Virus record (IMG/VR): IMGVR_UViG_3300035126_001490 | Span: 1-35,793 of that record | From: a virus | Strand: one strand, 5' to 3' | Length of the DNA stretch: 35,793 nucleotides | In this document: one piece after another, positions 23,818 to 30,949 of the stretch | How positions within the stretch are numbered: position 1 is the stretch's first letter | Layout: each line of letters starts with the position of its first letter | Notes under the pieces: generated by a model | The model's input: the letters and a program-made list of their open reading frames with translations, nothing else | What the model was told of the DNA's origin: nothing | Databases searched by the model: none | Translations under genes and position numbers: made by a program

Positions 23818-25757
23818 ATGCCACCGCTTGCCCTTCTAGGAGGCCGCTGCTCTGGTAGCGGTTCTATTTTCTTTTGCCCCGCCGGCTGCGGGGGTATTTG
23901 GGCGTTTGCCTGATTTTTGGCTAGTTGCTGAGCAAAAGTAGACGCGTGCTGTTGGTCAAGCTCTTGTTGCTGCTGCGCTTGCTGGCGTGCCTGCTGCTCC
24001 GCCTGTTCCTGCTGTATTTGCTGCGCCTGCATCTGTTGTTGCTGTGCAGCCGCCTGCCGAGTGCTAATCTCATTTTCCACAAGCTTCTTGAGGGTGTTAT
24101 CGATCATCTGTAACCGACGAAGCGATACCTCCTGAAGCTCTGGCGGAAGCTCTGCAATCTGAGAGGCCCATTCCTCAATCTGTGCCTTCGTTTTCTGGTC
24201 GGTCTCTAGATTCTTCACGTCCATCTGCTGGTTTTGCTGCTCGCGAGTCATCATCTTCTGTTGAAGAATTTGACCTTTGACCTGAGACTCGGCAGCTTTC
24301 ATCTGGCGTATTTCATTTAGTCTAGCGTCGAGCTGTGCTTCTTCCTCAAGCTTCTTACTAACCGTGGACGGATCTCTTCCAAGCTCCTGCAGCACTTCCG
24401 ACCAAGGCAGCTTACCTTGACCGGCCATCTGCATCATCATGCTGAGCTTTTGCATGTCATCCGCCATTTTGAAGTCCGAGAACCGTATCGTCTTAGGCGC
24501 CCCGATTCCTAGGTATAGTCGGACGCGCTCAACAAGCCAGATATTCATCTGAAGTATCTGTGAACGGTGATGTAGAAAGTCATTTTCTAAAGTTCGCAGG
24601 GAGATAGAACTCCCTGTCCACTGCATAGTACCGCCATAGATGAACTCTTGTGGTATTCCCATAGAGCCCACAATCGTTTTAGATAAGAAGTCCATCTCCG
24701 GAGTCAGTAGCATTGCCTTACCGTCCCCGCCAATCCGCTGGAAGCCTACGGGGAACGGAAGTACGGCCTTGTAGTTAGGATCACGTCTGCGCGCGGCTAG
24801 TTGACGCTTAATCTCATCACGCCAGCTAGACAGGTCGGTATGGACATAAGGGTCCATCTTCGAGTTGGCTTGAGGGAAGATCACATCAAACGGCACGATA
24901 TGCTCGTTCATGATAGCTTCTTGGCCGCGGCGTAGTGTGTAGAAGTAGTAGAGGTCTTTGAGCGCGTTTGCCAGTAGCGGCATTCCCCATCCCATGTCTT
25001 TTCCGGCGAGGGTGGGGGATTTGGCATGGAACAGGTTCTGGTTGTTGAGCTTAATCTTGCGCTTGCTCTTGATCGACTCGATGTACACAAGCGGAGTATC
25101 TTCAAAAATGTCAGGATCCCCGCTCATGATCTGGCGCTTCAGGCGATCGGGCAAATTGTAAAGATAAGTGTGGCGGCCAGTCGCATCGTTATACTTAATG
25201 TCGATGTACTCAGGGTTGATGCGAATGAGGCGCAGGTTCTCCATCGATTTGTAGGGGATGTCTACAATCTTGGCCTTGCCATCGCCCTTGCACTTAGGGC
25301 ACTTCATCTTAACGACGAGGTTCTCAATTTTCTTCTGCGCCGATTTCCAAGAATGCTTTGTCCGGCAGGAAGGGCACTCCAGCATTCGTGAAAACGGAAA
25401 GTGAATCGTCACGAAGCTATTGCCGTAGCTCGTGAGGTCCATGTTGCACTCCATGTTAAACAACTTGATCTGGAGTACGTTATTCAGGAGGGTTTCCCAA
25501 AACTTGACCAGCTCCCGGTTCTCGTCCTCCAGAACTAGGTCTGTGATGGGGTATTTAGCAATCTTTCGGAGGGCCGGCCCCAGAAAAGAGTTGTTCGTGC
25601 AATAGAAATAAACCCACTTAAACAGCTCTTTGACTGTTGGGGGTATGTATTGTTGACTGACGTCAAAGAATGGCGATGGGTATCTAGACTGGCGTCTAGG
25701 GTCGCCTAGTCTGAGGTCTGGATCAACATTTCCATCTGTGCTGCTGTAAGTCGACAT
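23814..25757 (-). CDS. portal protein
   Basis: The 647-residue protein probably forms the dodecameric portal through which DNA is packed and to which the tail binds. Portal-like segments are QYIPPTVKELFKWVYFYCTN near the N-terminus, LRLIRINPEYIDIKYND and LLTPEMDFLSKTIVGSMGIP. GGTMQWTGSSISLRTLEND and the helix after it match the stem/clip arrangement. An insertion with two CPxC knuckles (C128, C131, C153, C156) probably binds zinc. From about residue 480 the protein is a long helix, then strongly Gln-rich (about 570-620), with a proline-rich end. ATG 25757 follows GAGG. It starts a coupled run of small genes. Moderately strong call on overall pattern. Confidence 0.8.
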   Translation of the reverse strand: MSTYSSTDGNVDPDLRLGDPRRQSRYPSPFFDVSQQYIPPTVKELFKWVYFYCTNNSFLGPALRKIAKYPITDLVLEDENRELVKFWETLLNNVLQIKLFNMECNMDLTSYGNSFVTIHFPFSRMLECPSCRTKHSWKSAQKKIENLVVKMKCPKCKGDGKAKIVDIPYKSMENLRLIRINPEYIDIKYNDATGRHTYLYNLPDRLKRQIMSGDPDIFEDTPLVYIESIKSKRKIKLNNQNLFHAKSPTLAGKDMGWGMPLLANALKDLYYFYTLRRGQEAIMNEHIVPFDVIFPQANSKMDPYVHTDLSSWRDEIKRQLAARRRDPNYKAVLPFPVGFQRIGGDGKAMLLTPEMDFLSKTIVGSMGIPQEFIYGGTMQWTGSSISLRTLENDFLHHRSQILQMNIWLVERVRLYLGIGAPKTIRFSDFKMADDMQKLSMMMQMAGQGKLPWSEVLQELGRDPSTVSKKLEEEAQLDARLNEIRQMKAAESQVKGQILQQKMMTREQQNQQMDVKNLETDQKTKAQIEEWASQIAELPPELQEVSLRRLQMIDNTLKKLVENEISTRQAAAQQQQMQAQQIQQEQAEQQARQQAQQQQELDQQHASTFAQQLAKNQANAQIPPQPAGQKKIEPLPEQRPPRRASGGI

Positions 25758-25769
25758 CCATTACCTCGC

Positions 25770-26609
25770 TTAAATTGGGTCTCCGCCACCTGGACTAAAC
25801 CAGTGCTGCGAGGTGGACGCTAAGCTTGTCATATCGACCCAGTTAGTCTCAGGCACCTCTACAACCTGATTATAGCCGATAGCAGGGATTTCAAGAAGAT
25901 AGCAATGTCCCTGCAGGGCTTCTAATCTGAATCTGCCGTAGGTGTCTGAGCGATGTGTTTTTATAGCCCCTCCGTGTACAAGCGCGGTGTCCGCAGAGTC
26001 CTCGGCTAAGTAAGGCCGTATGCGGATAAGAGCGTTTTGGAGGGGTCTGTTACCCAAGGAGATCAACCTACCCTCAATAAGACACACATCGGGGGAGGGT
26101 ATAAAAGGCTTAGCAATTACGCTTGGTACAGATTCCGCAGCGCCTGTTACCGTGCTCAGCCTATAGCTGTCTGTAAACTGGCCATCTGGGTCTTCGAAGG
26201 TGTAGCTGTCTGTTCCGGGGGCGCGGGCAACGCTACCCACCAAAGTCCACTCACTGTCTGGCATGATGATGCGGGGGGATAGTGAAGGAACCGCATCCAC
26301 GAAAGTACACGGATAGACTCTGATTCTAGGTCCTTTCGAGGCCTTAGCTCTGACTAGTACTTGAGTCCCGTCTTCAGACACAGTCGCGCTAATACCTAAA
26401 AGGCCAGCGTTCAGCTCCGAAGCCACCCCCACTGGAGTGTCTGAACTAATGGAGATAGCCTGAATCTCGGGAGAAGTTGCTTGAATACGTAGAGTAGTGC
26501 CCACGATTCCGCTAACAGGAAAGTCGATAACAAAGCCCGGGATTGCCCGATATATCTGAAAAGTATCGCAGTTAGCGTCGGTGTACGAGGACCACTTTAG
26601 CGTAATCAC
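25770..26609 (-). CDS. Fn3/Ig-like virion protein with C-terminal carboxypeptidase-regulatory-like domain
   Basis: The start is GTG 26609 with GGGGGA five bases upstream, overlapping the previous stop (GTGA). The N-terminal part is beta-rich, with a domain edge of Fn3 type (DSYTFEDPDGQFTDSYRLST). From about residue 175 it has VCLIEGRLISLGNRPLQNAL and later YGRFRLEALQGHCYLLEIPA, the pattern of a carboxypeptidase-regulatory-like sandwich. The same C-terminal pattern recurs in the genes at 29492 and 30937. A surface decoration or adhesin role is likely. There is no signal peptide. Confidence 0.65.
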   Translation of the reverse strand: MITLKWSSYTDANCDTFQIYRAIPGFVIDFPVSGIVGTTLRIQATSPEIQAISISSDTPVGVASELNAGLLGISATVSEDGTQVLVRAKASKGPRIRVYPCTFVDAVPSLSPRIIMPDSEWTLVGSVARAPGTDSYTFEDPDGQFTDSYRLSTVTGAAESVPSVIAKPFIPSPDVCLIEGRLISLGNRPLQNALIRIRPYLAEDSADTALVHGGAIKTHRSDTYGRFRLEALQGHCYLLEIPAIGYNQVVEVPETNWVDMTSLASTSQHWFSPGGGDPI

Positions 26610-26746
26610 TTTATCCCCCGACGCTTCAGAAGACCCGCCAAACCCTTCTTGCTGTGCGCCTTTATGGATTTGTTGGCCATTACTTTATTCAACTCGTAGA
26701 ACCAGCCGGGCGCGGCTACTTTTAGGAACCCTTTAGTAAATCCCAT
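26606..26746 (-). CDS. 46-residue protein with GFxK tag
   Basis: Reading the minus strand from ATG 26746 gives MGFTKGFLKVAAPGWFYELN and a lysine-rich tail ending KRRGIK, with the stop overlapping the next GTG start. GGAG lies about ten bases upstream. The close match of the first twelve residues to proteins starting at 15724 and 6824 makes it a real gene despite its size. Almost the whole protein is tag plus basic tail, so it may be near the minimal form of this family. Confidence 0.72.
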   Translation of the reverse strand: MGFTKGFLKVAAPGWFYELNKVMANKSIKAHSKKGLAGLLKRRGIK

Positions 26747-26752
26747 AGGCTG

Positions 26753-26881
26753 TTACTCCAGGCGTGAGTCAGCCACTTCACCCATCTCAGGCGTGATCGG
26801 TCCAGTATACTCCACGCGAATAGCGTATACTTGGGGCAAATGAATCGCGGATTCTGACTCTGGTTGATTATGTTCTGGCAT
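26753..26881 (-). CDS. hypothetical 42-residue protein
   Basis: The minus frame from ATG 26881 reads MPEHNQPESESAIHLPQVYA and ends GEVADSRLE, with TAA at 26753-26755. It fills the gap between 26906 and the tagged gene, in the same orientation and with tight spacing. No clear ribosome site is visible and composition is unremarkable, so the call is tentative. Confidence 0.45.
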   Translation of the reverse strand: MPEHNQPESESAIHLPQVYAIRVEYTGPITPEMGEVADSRLE

Positions 26882-26905
26882 AAAATTATTAGACTTTACG
26901 ACAAC

Positions 26906-27799
26906 TTAGCTTTTTAGAGCCTCGTTTGCGAATGCGTCTATACCTAAAAGTTTAGCAGCCTGAATGGACTCAGTCGAGTCATCAATCGCACTAGGGGGAT
27001 TTGACTGATACGCCTTGTAACGCTCAGATATTGCAGCCACGACTTCCGGGTCTGCTACGCCCATAGTGCCCTCGTTGAACTCAGCCAGCTCCGGGTCGAG
27101 CGACCCAAGCCACTTTGATGGCTTGGTTGTATAGAGCCCGTCTTGGTGGCAGCACGCCGCAATATAGATACGCACCTCGCGTGAGTAAGCGTCTGGCCGG
27201 ATATTCTGGATGATCGCCAGCGTACGCGCGCACTCTGCCGCCGATAAGGCTTGCACTACCGAGAAGTTTGCGAGGCGGTCGTTAAAGACACAGCCCACCT
27301 TCTCAAAGTTTTCCCAGAAGTTGTGCGCCGAGTCGCTAGTAATAACGATGCGCAGTGCGTAGAGTTTTTGACGAACTAGATCAGGCACGTCGGTGTCTAG
27401 CTCTCCAGTGGTATGGAAATGTTCCAGCGCTTGAGTAGTGCGCGCCCTAGTCCAGCCCCCAAAACGCTCATCTATGACGGCGCATAGCGTCTCGGGACTC
27501 CATATAAGAGCTTCTGGGCCTAGCTTTTTTAGCTCCTTGACGAGCATGAGTGGTGGAGCCAGCTCGTCATAAAATACGTCTTCTGGTCGACTGGCTAGCT
27601 TAACGCCAGTGTACAAAGCGCGAGCCAAGGCAGCCGTCGGGCCGCGATGGGCCATGTCTTCCAAAGCGTTTATAGAGGCTCTAGTTAGAGTGTAGTTACT
27701 CTGACGCCTCTGGGCTTCGTGGGCTTGGGCTTTGTAAGCTTCTTCTAGGGCTTTCTGGCTTATTTTGCTGTTCCGGTGCTTGCTTTCTGATGTTGCCAC
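26906..27799 (-). CDS. hypothetical 297-residue helical protein
   Basis: The frame opens with GTG 27799 (MATSESKHRNSKISQKALEE) just after the upstream stop at 27804-27806. No good ribosome site is seen, so coupled reinitiation is likely. The protein is predicted almost wholly helical, with several Cys and no membrane segment or catalytic motif. It lies between the 333-residue repeat-domain gene and the small tagged gene in the head/portal run. A structural or head-assembly role is inferred. Family not recognised. Confidence 0.7.
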   Translation of the reverse strand: MATSESKHRNSKISQKALEEAYKAQAHEAQRRQSNYTLTRASINALEDMAHRGPTAALARALYTGVKLASRPEDVFYDELAPPLMLVKELKKLGPEALIWSPETLCAVIDERFGGWTRARTTQALEHFHTTGELDTDVPDLVRQKLYALRIVITSDSAHNFWENFEKVGCVFNDRLANFSVVQALSAAECARTLAIIQNIRPDAYSREVRIYIAACCHQDGLYTTKPSKWLGSLDPELAEFNEGTMGVADPEVVAAISERYKAYQSNPPSAIDDSTESIQAAKLLGIDAFANEALKS

Positions 27800-27803
27800 G
27801 ACA

Positions 27804-28805
27804 CTAGATTAACCCGCGAGCGATCTTTGCCACCACAATTTTCGCGTCTACAGGAAGACTTTCAAATATCTGAGAGCCGTGCTTTTTAAGCTCTTTTGCT
27901 ACTGACTCGCCCAGGAATCCTCGAATCTTCTCAGACTTTTCTTCAGCTACTTTCTTTAAGTCCGCTTCGGAAACTTGTAGTCCAGTAGACTCGTCTTGCC
28001 ACGAGTACCCGCTGGCAATCTTACGGAAGTCCTTTTCCTCGTACGTTGCTGCGTAGGGGTCTGCGAGGTATGTGCCGTGATAGCGGCTCATTCCGGACTC
28101 GCTGTCCCACGCCTCAAGGAGCTGCGCAAACTTGTCTGCCGGTAGACTGTGGCGCGCCTCTGCGACTTTTTTCAAGCTGTGGATCAGATTATCAACGTCC
28201 GCGACTAAGTCCTGCCGGAGCCTCAACTGAATGCCAACTTCACTGCCGTAGTCTTGTCCTGCATATTTTTTAATAGAAGAACCGAGCTCTTGCACGCCTA
28301 GATCCTTAGCTCTAGAGGCCACCTTAGTTGCATACTCACGCCTGTCCGAGAGCTTAAAAGACTTGTGCCATTCGTCGAAGTATGCGGACGCCAGCTTCAC
28401 CTGCGCGGCGGTGTCGATGGGGTACTTACTCTTCAGAGCGAAGTGCTCCGAGGCAGGCTTAGCTTCTTTTCTGAGGGAGTGTAGGTTGTGTTTTTCCATG
28501 GCTTTTTGAATGTTGGCCGCGGCTGTTTTTTTATGAGCCTCGGGCAGTTTGTGCGCGGTCTCTTCAAAGTACGCTGCACTAATCCATGTATCTGCAGGGG
28601 TGTGGATGGGGTATTTGTGCAGCTCTGTCCCATCATCTAGCCTAATATTCAAAGCGTAGGCCGTGGATCCCACTTTAATAAGATCCGCAGGCTCGGAGAC
28701 TGCCGCCTCTTTAACTTGGGACGGGATCTCTTTAGGCATGACACGCCGCCAGGTATCTTTCGTCACATCATCGTAAAAATCGAGTACTTGATTAGCTAAC
28801 GACAT
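27804..28805 (-). CDS. 333-residue virion-type protein with two tandem helical repeats
   Basis: The start is ATG 28805 (MSLANQVLDFYDDVTKDTWR), preceded by GAGG; the frame upstream to 28895 is probably untranslated. Two copies of a roughly 44-residue unit are seen, KYPIHTPADTWISAAYFEET (64 on) and KYPIDTAAQVKLASAYFDEW (127 on), each followed by a Lys/Arg helix. The unit resembles segments I associate with internal or capsid-precursor proteins of large phages, but the name is uncertain. About 35-45 bases upstream, GATTTAAGTAGG (minus strand) is a two-mismatch variant of the promoter element. Confidence 0.72.
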   Translation of the reverse strand: MSLANQVLDFYDDVTKDTWRRVMPKEIPSQVKEAAVSEPADLIKVGSTAYALNIRLDDGTELHKYPIHTPADTWISAAYFEETAHKLPEAHKKTAAANIQKAMEKHNLHSLRKEAKPASEHFALKSKYPIDTAAQVKLASAYFDEWHKSFKLSDRREYATKVASRAKDLGVQELGSSIKKYAGQDYGSEVGIQLRLRQDLVADVDNLIHSLKKVAEARHSLPADKFAQLLEAWDSESGMSRYHGTYLADPYAATYEEKDFRKIASGYSWQDESTGLQVSEADLKKVAEEKSEKIRGFLGESVAKELKKHGSQIFESLPVDAKIVVAKIARGLI

Positions 28806-28911
28806 TTTATGCCTCGCAGTGTCAATTCTAGAATATCTCCTACTTAAATCATAGCACAGAAACACCCATTTTAAGAGAGCCCCCTTGACAGGCAAAAAAT
28901 TAACACAATGC

Positions 28912-28921
28912 GGTATAAGTA
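28912..28921 (+). promoter_or_regulatory. GGTATAAGTA promoter element, copy 6
   Basis: Exact copy 41 bases before the ATG at 28963. A TTGACA lies upstream at 28884-28889, but the spacing to TATAAG is 24 bases, too long for a standard sigma-70 promoter. The ten-base element itself is the conserved part. Confidence 0.75.
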
Positions 28922-28962
28922 TCTTGGTGACCTGTTAACTCATTTACAGAAAGGAAATCCAT

Positions 28963-29394
28963 ATGGAAACTCAAACCAACTTCGGACAAATTCGTGATCT
29001 GCTCTCTGAGGCTCAGCTGAACGCTATCCTTGACGCCGCCGAGGCAAGGGCAAAGGAGCTGCTGAAGGACGCTAAGTTCGATAACGACAATAGCCGTAAA
29101 ACCGCTATTGATGCTAAAGCAGGAGAGATCCTGTTTGGCGGTCTTCAAAAGGTCTTGGACGAACACAAAACGTTCCTCCACCTGACAAAGCTAGGCTGGT
29201 GGGGAGACAAGTTCGTTAGCGCTGCTATGAATGCTATCGTGCTTTTTGGCGGTATTGCAGTGGCTTCCTACATCTCAAAGCCAAGTCAGAAGTCTGATGC
29301 AGAGAAGGACGCAGCTCCAGCAGGAGAAGCCAACCCCTTCAAAACTAAAGCTACTGACCGTCCGATTCGCCCGTCGCGCGAGCTCGTTGCCTAA
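28963..29394 (+). CDS. single-gene island: small membrane protein
   Basis: The 143-residue product has a helical, charged N-terminal part (METQTNFGQIRDLLSEAQLN), a transmembrane segment at about 87-104 (AMNAIVLFGGIAVASYI) and a polar tail with NPF (EANPFKTKATDRPIRP). ATG 28963 follows AAAGGAAA. Like 21937 it is a lone plus-strand gene with its own promoter and a double terminator, inserted in minus-strand virion genes, and has the same layout of helical domain, membrane segment and NPF tail. A host-modifying or superinfection role would fit a moron but is inference. Confidence 0.8.
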   Translation: METQTNFGQIRDLLSEAQLNAILDAAEARAKELLKDAKFDNDNSRKTAIDAKAGEILFGGLQKVLDEHKTFLHLTKLGWWGDKFVSAAMNAIVLFGGIAVASYISKPSQKSDAEKDAAPAGEANPFKTKATDRPIRPSRELVA

Positions 29395-29403
29395 CACAGC
29401 AAC

Positions 29404-29493
29404 AGGCTTGCGTCCGGACGCAAGCCTAGCTGTTGGGTCACCAAGGGGTGCAGTCTTTCTCATTCGTGAGAGAGGCTGCACCCCGATTTTTTT
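29404..29493 (+). terminator. palindrome plus strong intrinsic terminator
   Basis: A perfect 24-bp palindrome (AGGCTTGCGTCC and its complement, 29404-29427) is followed by GGGGTGCAG (29445-29453) pairing with CTGCACCCC (29476-29484). The latter has an inner TCTC/GAGA stem and is followed by seven T. The T-run overlaps the stop codon of the convergent gene ending at 29492. Confidence 0.88.
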
Positions 29494-30106
29494 AGGTCGT
29501 GTAGTCAGCCACCATCGGAGGCAGCAGGTCTAAGATATTGGCGGATGCTTGATCAGGGATAGTGATCTGCGACCTAATCCCAGAGCGCTCGATCTCTATG
29601 ATCACTACAGAGTTTCTGACAACAGCAAGCTCGAACTGACCGTCGATGTCCACGGTGGTTACGAGGGCGTCAGCCTGGATTACGTTCTGACCAAACCGAG
29701 CGGGGAACTCGGCAGGCCTGACAACTATCCTAGTGTTGTGAGGCACCTTGCCCCCGATGTCGCGCAGGTTGCCGGAAATAACACACATTTCTGGCGGAGT
29801 CACAGAGCTCGGAGCAACTACAGAAAGCTCGGCGTGGGTGAAGTTATCAAAGTCAGGTCCAGACAGAGTAAACAGAAAACTACCAACTGTATTTAAGTCT
29901 ACCGCAGACCACTTCAGAGCATAGTAACCTAGGCCAATCTCTACCCAGCTCGTCGACGTGAGTGTCTTAGACGTGAGGGATGTCTGTCCCTGTTTGCGAA
30001 ACTTGCACGTGACGTCTGCGGGCAGGACACCGAGAGCAGGAGCTCCGCCAAGACTGAGATAAATATTACTCTCGTAGGGTAGCGACTGCGTCACCTGTCC
30101 AGACAT
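29492..30106 (-). CDS. two-domain beta-rich virion protein
   Basis: ATG 30106 has AGGAG inside the previous stop region. The 204-residue protein has an N-terminal beta domain (VTCKFRKQGQTSLTSKTL; WVEIGLGYYALKWSAVD; FTLSGPDFDNF) of a type frequent in phage decoration or baseplate proteins. The C-terminal domain begins MCVISGNLRDIGGKVPHNTR, like that of 25770-26609. No signal or membrane segment. Likely a surface part of the particle. Exact role unknown. Confidence 0.65.
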   Translation of the reverse strand: MSGQVTQSLPYESNIYLSLGGAPALGVLPADVTCKFRKQGQTSLTSKTLTSTSWVEIGLGYYALKWSAVDLNTVGSFLFTLSGPDFDNFTHAELSVVAPSSVTPPEMCVISGNLRDIGGKVPHNTRIVVRPAEFPARFGQNVIQADALVTTVDIDGQFELAVVRNSVVIIEIERSGIRSQITIPDQASANILDLLPPMVADYTT

Positions 30107-30107
30107 A

Positions 30108-30497
30108 TTAAGCTCCTACAGAGGCCGGAACTTCCTGGGCCTTGATCACGAGTTGCTTAGTACCGCTTCCTGAGGACGTGAACACAATCCACTCCCCCGG
30201 CATTAGCGTCGTACCAACAAGGTCTGCGTGAGGCACAGTCACAGAAAGCTCGGAGTTGGCGCTGATCTTTTTAACCGAGGTAAGAGACCCGCCACCTAGG
30301 TGAGCGATCTCTAAAATCAGAATCGGCTTGTCGTGTAGTTTGAAAAGACCGCCCCCTGCCTGAATTGGATAGGAAACCACTCCCCCAGACACAGTAGGCG
30401 TTCCAGTAGGAGCCGTACCGTCAAAGTTGGTCGAGGTCTCAAAAACCACTACCGTGGGAGTGCGGGCTGTAAACGGTTTAATAGTAGCTGCTACCAT
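30108..30497 (-). CDS. hypothetical 129-residue beta-rich protein
   Basis: ATG 30497 is preceded by AGAGGAT. The sequence is Thr/Ser/Gly/Val-rich with alternating hydrophobics (KPILILEIAHLGGGSL; EWIVFTSSGSGTKQLVIKA), which suggests a small beta sandwich such as a head-decoration or tail-associated protein. One base separates its stop from the next start. No signal peptide. Function inferred from composition and context only. Confidence 0.65.
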   Translation of the reverse strand: MVAATIKPFTARTPTVVVFETSTNFDGTAPTGTPTVSGGVVSYPIQAGGGLFKLHDKPILILEIAHLGGGSLTSVKKISANSELSVTVPHADLVGTTLMPGEWIVFTSSGSGTKQLVIKAQEVPASVGA

Positions 30498-30532
30498 GGA
30501 CTAGATCCTCTTTCCCCTAAGCTACCACATTC

Positions 30533-30949
30533 TTAAGGCTTTTTCTTGCCGCCCGACTTGGATTTCTTCTTGGGACGGTTGGCCTTAACAAACTTACCCG
30601 TCTTAGAGTCCCGGACGTCGTGTAGTTTTTTAGGCTCGGCGCCTAGCTGGGCCTCAGAGCTCTCCGCGAGCTTCTTTTTAGCTTCCTCACGGAGCTTATC
30701 GATGGCTTCGCCAGTCTGGGCCCACTCACTCTGAGGAGCTTCAACGACTTCCACAGTACCCGCCAACGCCTCTTCAGCTTTAGCCTCGGTAACAGCCTGC
30801 GCAACAGATTCCTTTTTGCGCTGCCACCATACATATGCAGCCAGTCCCAGTAGGCCTAGAACTGCAGCCACAATCCAGCTAGCGGGCCCTCCGGCAGCGA
30901 TCTTGGCGAGCAGTTCAGCAAAATCCAGACTAAGAGTCAGTTCATCCAT
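30533..30949 (-). CDS. single-pass membrane protein with basic tail
   Basis: Of three possible starts the one at 30949 (MDELTLSLDFAELLAKIAAG) has AAGGAG at the best spacing (seven bases); the others lie too close to or upstream of it. It overlaps the end of the lipoprotein gene by 13 bases. A transmembrane helix at about 23-43 (ASWIVAAVLGLLGLAAYVWW) is followed by a charged helical segment and a strongly basic end (RPKKKSKSGGKKKP). It could be a lysis or membrane-remodelling protein, but no spanin or holin signature is decisive. Confidence 0.7.
   Translation of the reverse strand: MDELTLSLDFAELLAKIAAGGPASWIVAAVLGLLGLAAYVWWQRKKESVAQAVTEAKAEEALAGTVEVVEAPQSEWAQTGEAIDKLREEAKKKLAESSEAQLGAEPKKLHDVRDSKTGKFVKANRPKKKSKSGGKKKP

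Noticed and set aside
28884-28889. TTGACA as a sigma-70 -35 box for copy 6
   Set aside because: Spacing to TATAAG is about 24 bases, and no equivalent hexamer accompanies the other copies.
28806-28895. 30-residue N-terminal extension of the 333-residue protein
   Set aside because: The internal ATG at 28805 has GAGG upstream, while the extension overlaps a possible promoter element and lacks a ribosome site.
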